In this document: piece after piece, positions 23,559-34,973 of the stretch
Position numbering within the stretch: the stretch's first letter is position 1
How the letters are laid out: every line of letters starts with the position of its first letter
Assembly (NCBI GenBank): GCA_036346395.1
Contig: CM070609.1
Span: 24,053,223-24,117,222 of the forward strand
DNA from: Hsuehochloa calcarea
Taxonomy: Eukaryota; Streptophyta; Magnoliopsida; Poales; Poaceae
Length of the DNA stretch: 64,000 nt
Direction of reading: 5' to 3'
Notes under the pieces: generated by a model
Told to the model about the DNA's origin: nothing
Databases searched by the model: none
What the model saw: the letters and a program-made list of their open reading frames with translations, nothing else
Translations under genes and position numbers: made by a program

Positions 23559-25326
23559 TGAAAGTATCTAGGCCCCCAATAATGGTTATGGTAATTAATG
23601 ACAACAACCTATTAAGGGATTAACGTGTGTGTTAAGATGTTTAAAGGTTAAGTCCAAAAGAATGATGACATGGAAGTAGCAATACAAACATGACAAAGAT
23701 CGACTTGACTCAAGCAATGGTATAATAGTATCTAAGGATCATCTTATAGTATTTGATCGGTCTCGGTATTTGAAGAAAATACCAGATTTGTAGGCTAGAT
23801 GTTGTACTATAAAGTGGAATCATAGCTAGTAGCTTGAGGATCCATTTATGTGCCATCTTGATCAACTAGAAATCATGCATTGTATTTGTTCTTGTCTGTG
23901 GAAAATTGTTCAGAAATCTGGTATGACCGCAAGTAATGAGTGGTATTACCGCAAGTAGGTAATACCGAAATTCAGTTGGCGGTTTGAATTTTTCAAAGAG
24001 TATGTTTTTGCGAGACTTTCCTGAAATCCAAAATCCGGTATGATCGCAAGTGATGAACGGTATTACCGCAAGTCGGTAATACCAAAATCCAGTTGGCGGT
24101 ATGAATTTTTTAGAGAGTGTGGTTTTGAAAAAGTTTCTCAATATCCAAAAATCGGTATGACCGCAAGTGATGAGCGGTATTACAGCAAGTCGGTAATACC
24201 AAAGTCTTGTTGCGGTATATTTTTTTTCCAAAGAACATGTTTTTGGGAGTTTTTCTTGAAATCTGAAAAATGGTATGACCGCAGCTCTTGAGCGGTATTA
24301 CCGTAAGTCGGTAATACTGAGTTTTACTTGATGATACAAATTTTCTAGAGATGGTGTTTTTTTGTGATTTTTTATCATCTAGAAATCGATAACACCGATA
24401 TAGACGCGCGGTATTACCGCAATGAAGTAATACCGGTTTGTAGTTGGCAGTAGTACCGCAACTTTTTCGTAACGGCTATAACAACGCATTAAATGCACCG
24501 CAGTCGAACATTGATTCTCGACTGCGATAATACCAGTTTTGAACAGCGATATTACTAGAAATCCTAAATTTTTCAGAATTGTTGTTCAAACGGCTAGTTT
24601 TGTGGGTGGGGGTTATAAATACCTCCTCACTTGCCTCTAGCTTAGAACTTTTGAGCCTATTACTCTCATTGAACATCCTTGAGCTCTTTTACACTCTCTA
24701 CTACTCATTTGCTTTGAATTCTCGTTTTGAGGTAGCTGAGAGCATTCAAGTGTATTGCATCATTAGTTGATCTTGTTGGCACTTAATCTTCCTCAAGCAC
24801 ACACTTGGTTTATTACCCTTGGTGCTTGCTAGCACCTAGACGGCTTTGGAGGAAGTTTGCGCAGTGAGCTCTGTAAGGAAGATTGTGAAGAGTCCAGACA
24901 AAGGATTGTGAAGTGGTTGCATTGTTACCATCTCCGGAGTGGAGGAAGAGCAACGATAGTGATCAGGGGTCAAGGCTTAATTCGTAGAGCCGGCTTGATT
25001 CGTTCAATCTTCCTCAACGTGGACTAGTGAAGACCAGCAAGTCTTCGATTCCATGGAAAAACTTCATTGTCTTCATTGTGGTTTATTCTTGTCTGTACTA
25101 CTTCCGTATTTATATTTCTAGCAAGTTACTTGTGTAGAATTGCCTAGCTAGAATTGTATTTAGTTTTGACATAAGTTCATAATTGTCTTCAAAGGCTTAG
25201 TAGTTCCTTCATTACATTTGTGTTAGGAAGCTTTGTTAAGATAATCTTGTTTAAAATTGTTAATTAGTAGAAATTTTTTAAAAACCTCCTATTCACCTCC
25301 TCTAGTCGATTATCCTTGATTCTACA
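23559..25326 (+). repeat. 3' LTR of a Sirevirus-like Ty1-copia element
   Basis: The block begins TGAAAGTATCTAGGCCCC after a polypurine tract and ends CTAGTCGATTATCCTTGATTCTACA-like sequence at 25326. The 'tctaggcccc' start and 'cctcctattcacctcctctagtcg' type end are the signatures of grass Sirevirus-type LTRs. It contains a minisatellite (23920-24390). A TATA-like TTATAAATA near 24614 is followed by a C/T-rich and A-rich downstream part. No 5' LTR partner is recognisable, so the rest of the element was lost or broken by later insertions. Confidence 0.65.
23920..24395 (+). repeat. Minisatellite in LTR, 117-118 bp unit, 4 copies
   Basis: GGTATGACCGCAAGT-type unit starts occur at 23920, 24037, 24154 and 24272. 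Each unit carries a near-palindrome, CGGTATTACCGCAAG followed by TCGGTAATACC, so each can form a hairpin. A further degenerate GGTATTACCGCAATG lies at 24409. Units differ by scattered substitutions. Confidence 0.85.
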
Positions 25327-26142
25327 TTGGACGGAAAGCGAACAAGATAGACGTGGCCAGGCTCCCTAGCCCAAAAAAAGCCTCCATTTAGCACGGAGTG
25401 ATTGCTATGTAACAAAAGCAAGAAGCCATTTTCCGTTAATTGTAGAGGAAAATACACCGCGAACACCATAAGAATGAGAGCTAGAGTTTCTATCCAGATA
25501 CTTTATTGGCTTATCCCTATTAGATTAAAGATATATGACTACAGTGTGTACTAAAGAGAATGATGCATGATGCGGATTAACTCTGAAGAAAAAAAGGTGA
25601 ATCAACAATCCTACCTGCAAACCTTGTCCATGAGTGTATCTCTGTTTGCAATATACAAGCCTTGAAAAAAACCATGTGATCAATGAGTAACCGTCTCCAT
25701 AGTCCATAGTCGTTTTTTAAAGTAATATATTTTTTAAAATATAATTACATAAATAAATATATGTTTAATAAAATTACAAAAATGAGCTTTTATCGTGGTT
25801 TGAACTGACAACATGCCTGTGTCGCCAGTTGAATTGGCAACATGAGCTTATCATTGAACAAACAGGAGTTAAAGCTGCTATCGCTGTTCCAAATGGCGAT
25901 TGGCTTCAAATTAGCGCAAATCACCATTTAGAATAGCGACGTAAAAAAAAAGATTTATATTCACTTTTATTCCAGAAAAAAGAAAGAAAGAGGGAGAGGT
26001 GCTAGCAAAGCATTGTCCGTCCATAGCGGAGAAGGGGGGAGGGGGAGGAGCAGATCTGGTTGCCCACATCGTAGGTAAATTTTTAAAACTTTGTGTTTAA
26101 TTTTGAAATCCTGGTAGGTTAGAAAATATAACTAGTATACCT

Positions 26143-26460
26143 GTAATTGAATGGATTAGATAGTTTTAGATGCATAGTTATGTAGTGTAGTTCGTTGTAG
26201 TACATAATTATCAGTGTGTAGTTTAGTTTTAGATATATGGTTAGTTGTGTAGAAATTTTTTATGGTGCAGTAATTGAATGGATTAGATAGTTTTAGATGT
26301 ATGGTTATGCAGTGTAGTTCATTGCAGTATATCTTTTTAGGTGTGTAGTTTAGTTTTATATATGCAGTTAGTCATATAGATATTTTTATAGTGCAGTAAT
26401 TGAATGTATTAAATAGTTTTAGATGTGTGGTTTTGTAGTGTAGTTTAGTTCTAGATATGT
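26143..26460 (+). repeat. Tandem repeat, 126-127 bp unit, about 2.5 copies
   Basis: GTAATTGAATGGATTAGATAG begins units at 26143, 26270 and 26396, inside the MULE left subterminal region. Units share TTTTAGATG...GTAGTGTAGTT and differ by point changes. Confidence 0.85.
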
Positions 26461-26845
26461 CGTTAATGATTATTTTTAAATAATACACTTTTAATAGAAT
26501 TACATAAATAAATACAGATTTAATAAAATTACAAAAATGGGTTTCTATCGTCGTTTCAAATGGCGACATGCCCCTATCGCCAGTTGGATTGATGATAGGA
26601 GCCCACGAAATAGTATTAAATGCTGTTGTCGCCATTTGAAGTGATTATTTACTTCGGAATAGAGTTAATATCATCTTCCAAACAGTAATAAACATTCTAT
26701 TTCCATTTCATATTAGGCACAATGTAAGCACTTACCTTTCTATTTCTGTTTACAGTATGCTTAATATTGTTTATTTTTATTTCCTATTTATGTTTCTTAA
26801 TATTAATAATATAAGCACTGACTTTTTTGTTTCACATTATTTCAG

Positions 26846-28615
26846 GTATGGCGTCCGTACGTCCAGGCATTTTTCATGTGACGAGTGCTTGCTGACGGCG
26901 TTGGTGGACTGTTGGAGGCTGGAGACACACTCATTCCACATTCTGTGCGGGGATATGACTCCTACGTTGTAGGATGTTGCGTACTTCATGGGTTTACCGT
27001 GTGTGGGATCTCTTGTGGTTGCGCACGACGTCGCTCCGATGTGGTGCATGGACTTCCTCGCCTGGTTCGCTGCTACCCCAAGGCGGTGAGTATAGGGAGT
27101 TCGACAGTACGCACTAGCCTTCGCTGAAGGGGCTCTATCAGTTCTACATAAGTTTCCCTATCTCTGGTGTTTGCACTTCAAGTTTTTCACCGAACTTACT
27201 AACGAGTCCTTGTCATTTTGCTGCCACGGCGTATAGCCCCTGACACTCCCAACTACAGAGTGAAGAGGCATTTCAAGACCTACTTGTTGTGGCTGTTCGG
27301 GTGGGTCATGTTCTGTCGGTCCCATGGTGACAACGTCGACAAGCACATGATTTGGTACACACAGGAGTTGGGCGAGTTCCAGCAATACGCTTGGGGTTCG
27401 GTAATGCTATGTGTGACATACCACACCCTCTGCAACACTCCCTGGAGGGTTGGGGATAGCTCCATACTCTTAGATGTACGCTCTTGCTGCAGCTGTGGTC
27501 GTTCGAGTGCTTCTAGTTTGAATGGACACAACTCGACCTTGCAGCGTACTCTGTCGCCCTCTATTCTAACAATGACATGGACGGCCAGACAATGGATACG
27601 GTGTGATGTCTCTGATGGGTAAGCTTTTCACACCGTTCCTCCATTTTTGACTTTCTTTGCACTGCATGTGCTGAGGTGTATGTTGTTTTCTTCCATAGTA
27701 GACATTCACATCGGTCACTACACACACGTCCTACCTGGAATGTGTCACGATGTTCGACTAGCTGACGGACGACCGTGTCATCTGAACACGAGAGGGTGTA
27801 CGAGCACCTGGCTAGTCCAGCCAGTGCATGCGGGACTTCGCCTTTTGGCGCACATGGCGTCACTTGGTGCACGACTTCTACGTTGAGGCCTACTCCGTCC
27901 ACCAGGTCATGAGGCAGTTCATACTACGATAGGAGATCCCATTCCCCTGGGGAGAGCTTTTGTCGCCGAACGTCCACGAATAAGTTCATCTTAAACATTG
28001 TATCGTCATTGTTTTCACTATGTACTAACATTTTTGTCATATTACTTTCCGCGGGTACACCAGGAAAGGTGTCCCAGGTACCACATCCAGGGCAGTACAC
28101 ATGGTGCCTTGGGTGGAGTAATGGGGAAGTGCCTTGGAGGATGTGGTCCAGGAGGATGCCATGTACGACCACCGAACGTAATATGACTACATCAAGTGGT
28201 ACAACACTCAGACGAGAGTGCATTGCGTCCAGGTCATGGACAAGCCACCCCCACACATCACGTGACGAGCGACACCTACCCCACGCAGTTGGACTCTGCA
28301 TTTCATCATGCGGTACGTAGTGAATGGTCCGTAGTGTTTATTTACTTCTCATGTTTTTGTGTTCTAACTTGTTCTTCATGCCTAACAGAGCGATCTCAAA
28401 TAGGAGGTGCACTTAGAGGTGACCTCCATTCTATCTCGGATCTGGGGCCGCCTAGACATGACGATGCACGAGCTGAGAGATGCCATGCTCCGGATCAGGG
28501 ACAAGGTTAGGCGTGTCGTCCAGTTGACGTCATGTCGGAGACCGAGTGACGTGCTGGACGCACCGTCATGTGCAGACAGAGTACGTGGATCGGGGTGAGC
28601 CAGAGTGTGTCACGC
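26846..28615 (+). pseudogene. Plant mobile domain (PMD) gene inside the MULE, decayed
   Basis: After an acceptor-like TTATTTCAG (26845) the translation gives CLLTALVDCWRLETHSFH and CGDMTPTL, a TAG, then DVAYFMGLPCVGSLVVAHDV and MWCMDFLAWFAATPRR. These match the start of the plant mobile domain, also called aminotransferase-like, in its characteristic order: fresh W-R-x-E-T-H-S-F-H, G-x-M-x-P-T-L-x-D-V, then G-L-P. Later parts are scattered over frames: EEAFQDLLVVAVRVGHV near 27260, YIKWYNTQTRVHC near 28190 (a usual PMD-tail feature) and LSRIWGRLDMTMHELRDAM near 28430. Intron-like gaps and single-base shifts separate them. PMD proteins occur both in MULEs and as host silencing factors such as MAIN. 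This copy is broken by in-frame stops. Confidence 0.6.
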
Positions 28616-29150
28616 CCGATGCCCACGACGATGGCTCCACAGCCGAACTTACTGGGTGGGTCCTCATGGCACCATGCCAGTAGTACCCCTACCCAGCTCG
28701 TAGGTACACCTCTACTAGCCATGTGAGCTTGTTCATTTTTAACTGATTTTTTTAACTAACACCAATTTGTTCAAACATGTTGTCAGTTCCATGCGTTCAC
28801 AGGGCAGGAGCACAGGGAGACGTCCATTCCGATGCACTAACCAGGTTGGTTACTACTCTCTCGCTGTGTATCATTTTTTTCATTTGCAATACATTTCAAT
28901 ACATGTCTTACTGTTTGACAGCGCATCAACACGGTTGGGAGGAGGGGATACAAGCCGCGCATGAGGGGCTATAGTTCTCGGACTACAACATCGAGGATAC
29001 ATGTTTCCGCGAGACAACGATGCGCTGTGTATGACTGACCTTGTGTGAGATTCATCATCACGACACCCCTCACATCATGTAGACCCCGTCAAAATGACAT
29101 ATCAATTGTAGTGGAGATACATTCGCGCCAATAAAATCAAAGACCAGCTC

Positions 29151-29158
29151 TATAAAAG
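29151..29158 (+). promoter_or_regulatory. TATA box for the GRF-type gene
   Basis: TATAAAAG in a C-rich setting, about 97 bp before the ATG at 29255, followed by a C/T-rich leader typical of plant 5' UTRs. Confidence 0.45.
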
Positions 29159-29254
29159 CTCATCCAACCAACTGAACTCCATGCCCTTCTCTTCTCATCT
29201 ACTTGCATTGGTCCCACTACTCTCCTCAGCGCTATATCTCAGTCGTCAAGTTCA

Positions 29255-29714
29255 ATGAGCCGAAGAGTTCAGGTGCTGGCAAATGCAAGACGCGTTAACT
29301 GCCCAAACTGCAGAGTCCAAGCCAATGTCATGTACTCCAACACCGAAGAGAATAGGGGCGTGTGTTATACAAGTTTCTGTATTTCTCGGTGAGTTTGGTT
29401 TCTATGAATGTTGGTATTTGGGATTTTGGTTTGTTTCATCACTTCTTTTTTACTATTCGGTGTGGATTTTAGGTCATGGATGCCGATTTCGATGGGCGGA
29501 ATCTATTGGTGTTGTGGTGGAAAAAACAGTTGAACGTCCACCTATAGCTCCATCTGGTCCAATGGTGAACATGCCACCTGCATACGAGCTCCTGGACACG
29601 ATTCTTGACCACCTGAAGTGGCTCGAGAAGCTTATGTGTGTGTATTCTTCTGGTAGTATGTGCTCTGATGGAGCCCAAGAAACCAGGGTAGTGGTGGAAG
29701 ACCCCGAACAGTAG
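29255..29714 (+). CDS. GRF-type zinc-finger protein in MULE (small, two exons)
   Basis: The ATG at 29255 opens MSRRVQVLANARRVNCPNC, then SNTEENRGVCYTSFC. A donor CG/GTGAGT at 29388-29389 and an acceptor TTTTAG at 29472 bound an 84-bp intron. The next exon holds GCRFRWAESIGVVVEKTVE, a hydrophobic segment YELLDTILDHLKWLEKLM and an acidic end, VVVEDPEQ-stop (29712-29714). The CPNC...NRG..Y...C...C-x-F-x-W pattern is that of GRF zinc fingers, which bind single-stranded nucleic acid in TOP3A, NEIL3 and APEX2. With the splice sites given, the second exon is one base out of frame, so either the splice site or one base is off. The small protein with a C-terminal coiled segment resembles stand-alone GRF ORFs in plant transposons. 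Its job here is unknown. Confidence 0.45.
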
Positions 29715-30431
29715 AGACCGAGGACGATCAAGCCGAGGCGGCGCGGACAAGGGGAAGACACCCATGGTTCCCGTGGTCCCTTATGCTCCTCCAAAGCGGG
29801 TGGTTACTCTCGAGGAACTCATGGAAGCCCAATACAGGGCCACCTTCGGGACTAGACACGGTTGCAGGTCTACAACAAACAAGGGGAAGGCACCGATGGG
29901 TAGTCAAAACTGATTTCTTTCCGATCCACTAGTTTTTCCGATTCTAAAAGGTGCACATGTATTCTACGTGTAGAATGGGTTCATGATTCATGCATGTTGT
30001 CGTTTCGACCATAAGAACAACGTGGGAAACAAATGCATGTAGCCAAACCCTTTGCGCCATGTAATTTGCACCTATATTACAAAGTCTTATTGTCGCAATT
30101 GAAATCACATCTTCTAAATTTAACTCCTAAGTTGTTGTCTACTTAACGTTTCGTTATTTTTTCCTAAAATAATCGATTGTGCAGACACTACACTCGATAA
30201 CAACAACTCAGGTGCAATTAACATATAAGAGGTTTATCCAGGCAGTCAACAAACTTCAACTTCTTTAAGCACTACAAGATATTACAAAAAAAACTTAGTA
30301 AAATCATATAAATTTTGAAGCTACGTGCACTAAAAATAAAAATAAAATTTATTTAAATTATTTCTACAAAAAAATTCAGCTCCTGTCGCTATTTAGTTTA
30401 GCGAGAAGAATATGTCGCCATTTCAAATGGG

Positions 30432-30612
30432 GACTTACGTCTTGTCTTTCCAATTGGTTAGAGAGACATTTAACATTGTTTAGTTTGAAATTGTGACTTA
30501 CGTCTTGTCTTTCCAATTGGTTAGAGAGACATTTAACATTGTTTAGTTTGAAATTGTGACTTACGTCTTGTCTTTCCAATTGATTAGAGAGACATTTAAC
30601 ATTATTTGGTTT
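30432..30612 (+). repeat. Tandem repeat, 63-bp unit, about 2.9 copies
   Basis: GACTTACGTCTTGTCTTTCC starts copies at 30432, 30495 and 30558. The copies are nearly identical, each with CCAATTGGTTAGAGAGAC; the third has GATTAG. They lie just inside the right MULE TIR. Confidence 0.9.
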
Positions 30613-30743
30613 GCCATTTGAAATGATAACAGAAGTTTATTTTTGTAATTTTATTAGATAGATATTTATTTTTATAATTCTATTAAATTTTTTTAAAAAA
30701 ATTCATCCATAGTCTACGGGAAGATAACAGTAGAGAACAACTT

Positions 30744-32020
30744 TTGCCATTTAGAAACCCCTCCCCTTCTCGGTTAAAATGCCTTTCTCTCTTCTCTATC
30801 CTCCCCTTAAAAAAAGTAGCTCCCGGAGAACCGAGAGGCTGGAAAACGAGGTCTCTCTCTCTCTCTCTCGCCCTTTTTTATTTTACAACAGAGTTCTCTT
30901 GGTATTTCTGTTTTTTTTGGGGGGATTCTTGATTACTGCAGTGGAAACCTCACTTCATATGTTCCGGCAAGACCTTTGCTGCCCTCGTTTATCGGCTCTT
31001 GGTTGGTGAAAGAACCAGAAAAAAGATCAAGAAGGCCAAAGTTTTGTCCAAAATTCAGTGGTTTTTGAAGGGAGATTTTCGGTTATTACTTCGGACTGTT
31101 TCTTTTTCTTTATCGATAGGAGCAAGCAGATATGATCTGTATCTGATTCTGACTACCTTGTCGCTCTGCTCCAATCTATCCATTCATCCACCTTTGCTTT
31201 TGGGAAGAGAAGAGGGAGCAATCATTTGTTATCGAAGGCCTCGCTCACTTGAGGTGCCAGTTGGAATTTCTTTTTGCTGCTTTTATTTCGTTGGGTTGTA
31301 CTTATCGCTTGCATCTGTGGCTCTGTGCTCGGGTCGTATGATAAAGGCGACTACTCTGGCACCGATTTTGCTTGTGTTGGGAGCTGTGAAGGTTTGATTA
31401 GATGGTTTCGGCTGCAAAGTTTGCATCTCGGTTCGGAATTTTCCTCATTTCTATAGTGAATTATCTCCGTTTCGCGTCAAAATTTAATCTTTGTGGATTT
31501 GTGTGCAGGGATTTAGTGCTTTGTTGGGGGAAAGTTTGCAACTTGGTCTGTAATTTGCGTACTTGGGCAGTGAATTGGATTCTCTATTTCAAATCAAACT
31601 GTGTTATTTGGGTTCTTGTGCATGGATTCAGAGGCTATGCGTGTAAAATTTACAGCTTAGGCTGCAATGGGTTCTCTTGCATGAATTTAGTGGTTTAATG
31701 TGTAAAGGTTGCAGTTTCGTTCGATTTGTTTGTCCAGCTATGTCTTTATTATTATTATTTTTTCATTTCTAGTGGACTTGAGTTGATCTGTGTAGTGTGT
31801 TTTGGTCATGTATGATTGATTGATTGGCTTTTGTGTCCTTGCGTCTGCGTTTATGAAATTTCATTGGCTATATGATTCTGATCAAGTATTCCTCTGCGTT
31901 CTGTGTAAAGAAATCTGTTTGTTTTTGTCTCAATTTTACTATCAAATAGCCCAATGTTTCAATAGGACTGATGAGGTATACCGTGTGACTTATTTCAGTT
32001 GAGGTAGATTTCTCACTCGC
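30744..32020 (+). promoter_or_regulatory. WRKY 5' leader region, probably with a leader intron
   Basis: Between the MULE end and the WRKY ATG lies a C/T-rich leader with a CT run (about 30852-30869) and AT-rich, intron-like DNA (31380-31990). The sequence ends in an acceptor-like CTTATTTCAG at 31998, about 22 bp before the ATG. A leader intron is therefore likely. Its donor cannot be chosen with confidence. Open frames here lack domains. Confidence 0.45.
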
Positions 32021-34874
32021 ATGGCCGGCACCAGAGACCGCGGATCCCTCATGGAGAACTGGATGCCCCCCACACCCAGCCCGAGAACACTCATGTCAAG
32101 CTTCTTGAATGAAGAATTCAGCTCTGGTCCATTCTCCAGTATTTTCAGTGAACACGGCAGCAACAAGCCCCAGGATCAATCCGAAAAGAGCAGGCAACTT
32201 GTGGATTTGAGCGAGGAAGTGCCTGCTCAATCTGCAAAAACCACATTCCAAAAGGATATTTCTCTGGAGCCAAATTTGTGCAAATCTAATCAGAAATCAA
32301 ACTCACATGGCGGTCTGGCAGAGCGCATGGCTGCGAGAGCTGGTTTCAGTATCCCGAAGATTGATACATCTCGTGTTTGTTCATCCACAGTTATTCGATC
32401 ACCTGTAGCAATTCCACCTGGCCTTAGTCCAACTACTCTTCTTGAGTCACCTGTTTTTCTTTACAATGCTATGGTATGTCATGTTTCCTTAACTGGTTTG
32501 CTAATGTGATATGCTCCCAAGATTCATCTATTAATCGAGGTTGTGACAAGCCATAGTTGGAGTTAGCATTAAGCACATGAAAGTTGCAATTACCAGACAT
32601 TAAGTCTTGTGCAGTATGGAAGAACATTGATTGATGCGCACTGTTTTTTCAAAAAGCATTTTATGTCTACTATGCAGAACATGTTTTTGTGCAGTATAGA
32701 AGCATGTGAGTACAACATCTATTGATGCCTATTATCTAGAATGTTGTTGTCCAAGAAATAATTCTGACTGGAAACTTACAAGTTTGATTTCTATTTTGAT
32801 TGTATAGCTGCTAATTTTAATTCAACACAAAATAGTCAAATATATATCTGTGCTTACCATATGATATTTGCTATGCGGATTTAGCTGTAATTGGTTATGA
32901 TCTGTTGCAGGCACAGCCTTCTCCAACCACTGGCAAATTGCCATTTTGATGGCTACAAATGCCAAGTCAACAATACCACCAGCTGCCAAGATGACTGAAG
33001 ATTGCACATTTGGTAATGATGTTTTTTCCTTCCAACCCCACTTAGGGTCGAAAGCACCAAGCTTCTCAACTGTGGAAAAGGTAATTTCCTTGACTGTTAG
33101 TGTCTGACATTATTTTCCTTCCAGTGTTATGTAGTACTGTTTGCTTTATTTTATTGCAGACCTCACCACCAAAATAACTTTCCTCGCTTTTTTATGCGTT
33201 TATGTGCCTGAAAAAAACTTATGTGGTACAGGGTTACGATGCTTGTCACCAAAACCAGTCCTTGTCAAATATTCATCAGCAGGAATCCAGTCTTCAGTCA
33301 AGCTTTACTGCAGTCAAGGATACCACTGATGAAACGATTGTTAAACCGAAGACGTCTGACTCCATGTTTGGTGATAATCATTCTTCTGCTGACGAGGAGG
33401 AAGATGATGAGACAAACCAAAATGGAGAAAATTCTTCTGCCGCAATTGGCACCCCAGCTGAGGATGGATATAACTGGAGAAAATATGGACAGCAGCAAGT
33501 TAAGAACAGTGAGCATCCGAGGGCTACTACAAATGCACTCATCCGAAATGCCCTGTCAAGAAAAAGGTGGAGCGTTCTCAAGATGGTCAGATAACTGAGA
33601 TAATCTACAAGGGTACTCACAATCACCCTTTACCACCTCCAAACCACCGGTCAGGTGTCCCTTTCTCACACATCAATGATCCACAAACCAATGTCATAGA
33701 GAACCCTGGTTTGCAGGCAGGACTCACCTCTGCATCTTTGTGGGAAAATGCTAAAAATGGATGCCTCCAAGATGTGCAAAGTGATGGTGTTGAGGCAAGA
33801 CCAGCTGCTTGTTTTCCTGTATCAGCATGTGGTGATACATCTATCATGGAGTCCCAAGATGCAGTTGATGTCTCGTCAACACTGTCTAATGAGGAGGATG
33901 AAGGGCAACACCTGGCACCATTTCTATAGATTGTGATGCTGATGAAGATGAGACTGAATCTAAAAGAAGGTTAATGTCGTCCACCACTGAACTAATTGCA
34001 CAGAGGCATGATGTTGCATTCATTTATGGATCCGGTTCTTTTTCAGGAAGCTGGATGCTTTGGCTACTGCTACTATTACTTCTGCTGCCACCAACAGTAC
34101 CATTGACATGGGAGCTGCAGCATCGAGAGCTGTCCGGGAGCCTCGCGTTGTTGTTCAGACAACAAGTGAGGTTGACATCCTTGACGATGGGTATCGGTGG
34201 CGCAAGTATGGGCAGAAGGTTGTCAAAGGCAATCCAAATCCGAGGTCAGTTTTGGTGCCGTTACCTTTTTTTTCACAATCTGATCATGCAGTGGCCATTC
34301 TTGGTACTTATGTAACATCTTCTCATTTATCTGCAGGAGCTACTACAAATGTACTCATCCAGGCTGTTCTGTGCGCAAGCACGTAGAAAGAGCGTCACAT
34401 GATCTGAAATCTGTCATCACAACATATGAGGGAAAGCACAACCATGAAGTTCCAGCCGCCAGAAATAGCGGGCATGGGAGCTCCGGTTCTGGCAGCGCTC
34501 CACCATCTGCACCACACGCTAATAGCTCTCAGCATAGGCAAGAACCACAAGTCAGCTTTGCTCAGTTTGGTGGCACCGCTCCTTTCGGTTCCTTTGTTTT
34601 CCCACCGAGAGGCCAGTTAGGACCAGCGGCAGGCAATTTCCACTTCGGGATGGTCCCACCAGGCATGCCGATTCCAGTGCCTGCTCTAGGGTCTCTTGCT
34701 TCAACAAAGATGATTGGTCATCCATCAACGATGCAGGGTTACCGGGGGCTCATGATGCCGGAAGGAGAGCTGAAGGCGGAGCCAGGTCCACAATCCGGCT
34801 TCCCAGCAGTAAATGCATCCTCATCAGCTTACCAACAGATGATGAACAGGCCTCATTTTGGTCATCAGATGTAA
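32021..34874 (+). CDS. Group I WRKY transcription factor (two WRKY domains; frame interrupted by three one-base losses)
   Basis: Sequence-specific nuclear regulator binding W-box (TTGAC) promoters, usually in defence or development. Five coding exons with GT-AG borders: 32021-32473, 32911-33080, 33232-33969, 34047-34244 and 34337-34874. The lengths sum to 2097 nt. Three apparent losses of one base each (near 32947 in a T run, 33522 and 33901) would make 2100 nt, a 699-residue protein. The N-terminal part has the Ser/Pro-rich IPPGLSPTTLLESP motif. The N-terminal WRKY domain (about residue 290) reads WRKYGQQ instead of WRKYGQK. The C-terminal one (about 506) is canonical, with C-x4-C...HNH zinc ligands, and is split after the Arg of NPNPR by the conserved R-type intron. 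The tail is Gln/Met/Pro-rich. As written, the first loss gives a stop at 32947-32949. The gene is either inactivated or the sequence has indel errors. It lies downstream of a MULE and is convergent with the ubiquitin-like gene. Confidence 0.9.
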
Positions 34875-34911
34875 ATAATAGGAAAGAAAGAAAGATGTGC
34901 TTCAGCTTGTA

Positions 34912-34973
34912 TACATGGTAGCAATGCTACAGCATAGCTTTACACATGGTAGCAATGCTACAGCATAGCTTTG
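34912..34973 (+). repeat. Tandem duplication, 31 bp x 2, in WRKY 3' UTR
   Basis: ACATGGTAGCAATGCTACAG... occurs at 34913 and 34944, the copies almost identical. Each contains the palindromic GTAGCAATGCTAC, so the 3' UTR can form two small hairpins. Confidence 0.85.

Larger units (their letters stand above)
25712..30705 (+). mobile_element. Mutator-like element (MULE) with long TIRs and 9-bp target duplication
   Basis: About 100 bp at the left end (25712-25815) are an inverted match to the right end (about 30600-30705). Both contain AATAAATAT followed by TAATAAAATTACAAAAAT. The perfect 9-mer TCCATAGTC flanks the block at 25703-25711 and 30706-30714. Long TIRs with a 9-bp duplication are the hallmark of the Mutator superfamily. 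A third, direct copy of the TIR-like sequence lies inside (about 26466-26600). No MULE transposase catalytic domain was seen. The cargo is a plant-mobile-domain gene (26846-28615) and a GRF-type zinc-finger gene (29255-29714). The right end lies about 40 bp before the apparent WRKY leader. Confidence 0.65.

Noticed and set aside
23920..24395. CRISPR-like regular repeats
   Set aside because: Units are contiguous long minisatellite copies in a plant LTR, without unique spacers or cas genes.
29283..29714. Single continuous open frame across the GRF gene
   Set aside because: It reads through the AT-rich intron 29389-29472 and uses another frame for the first finger half; the spliced model fits the GRF pattern better.
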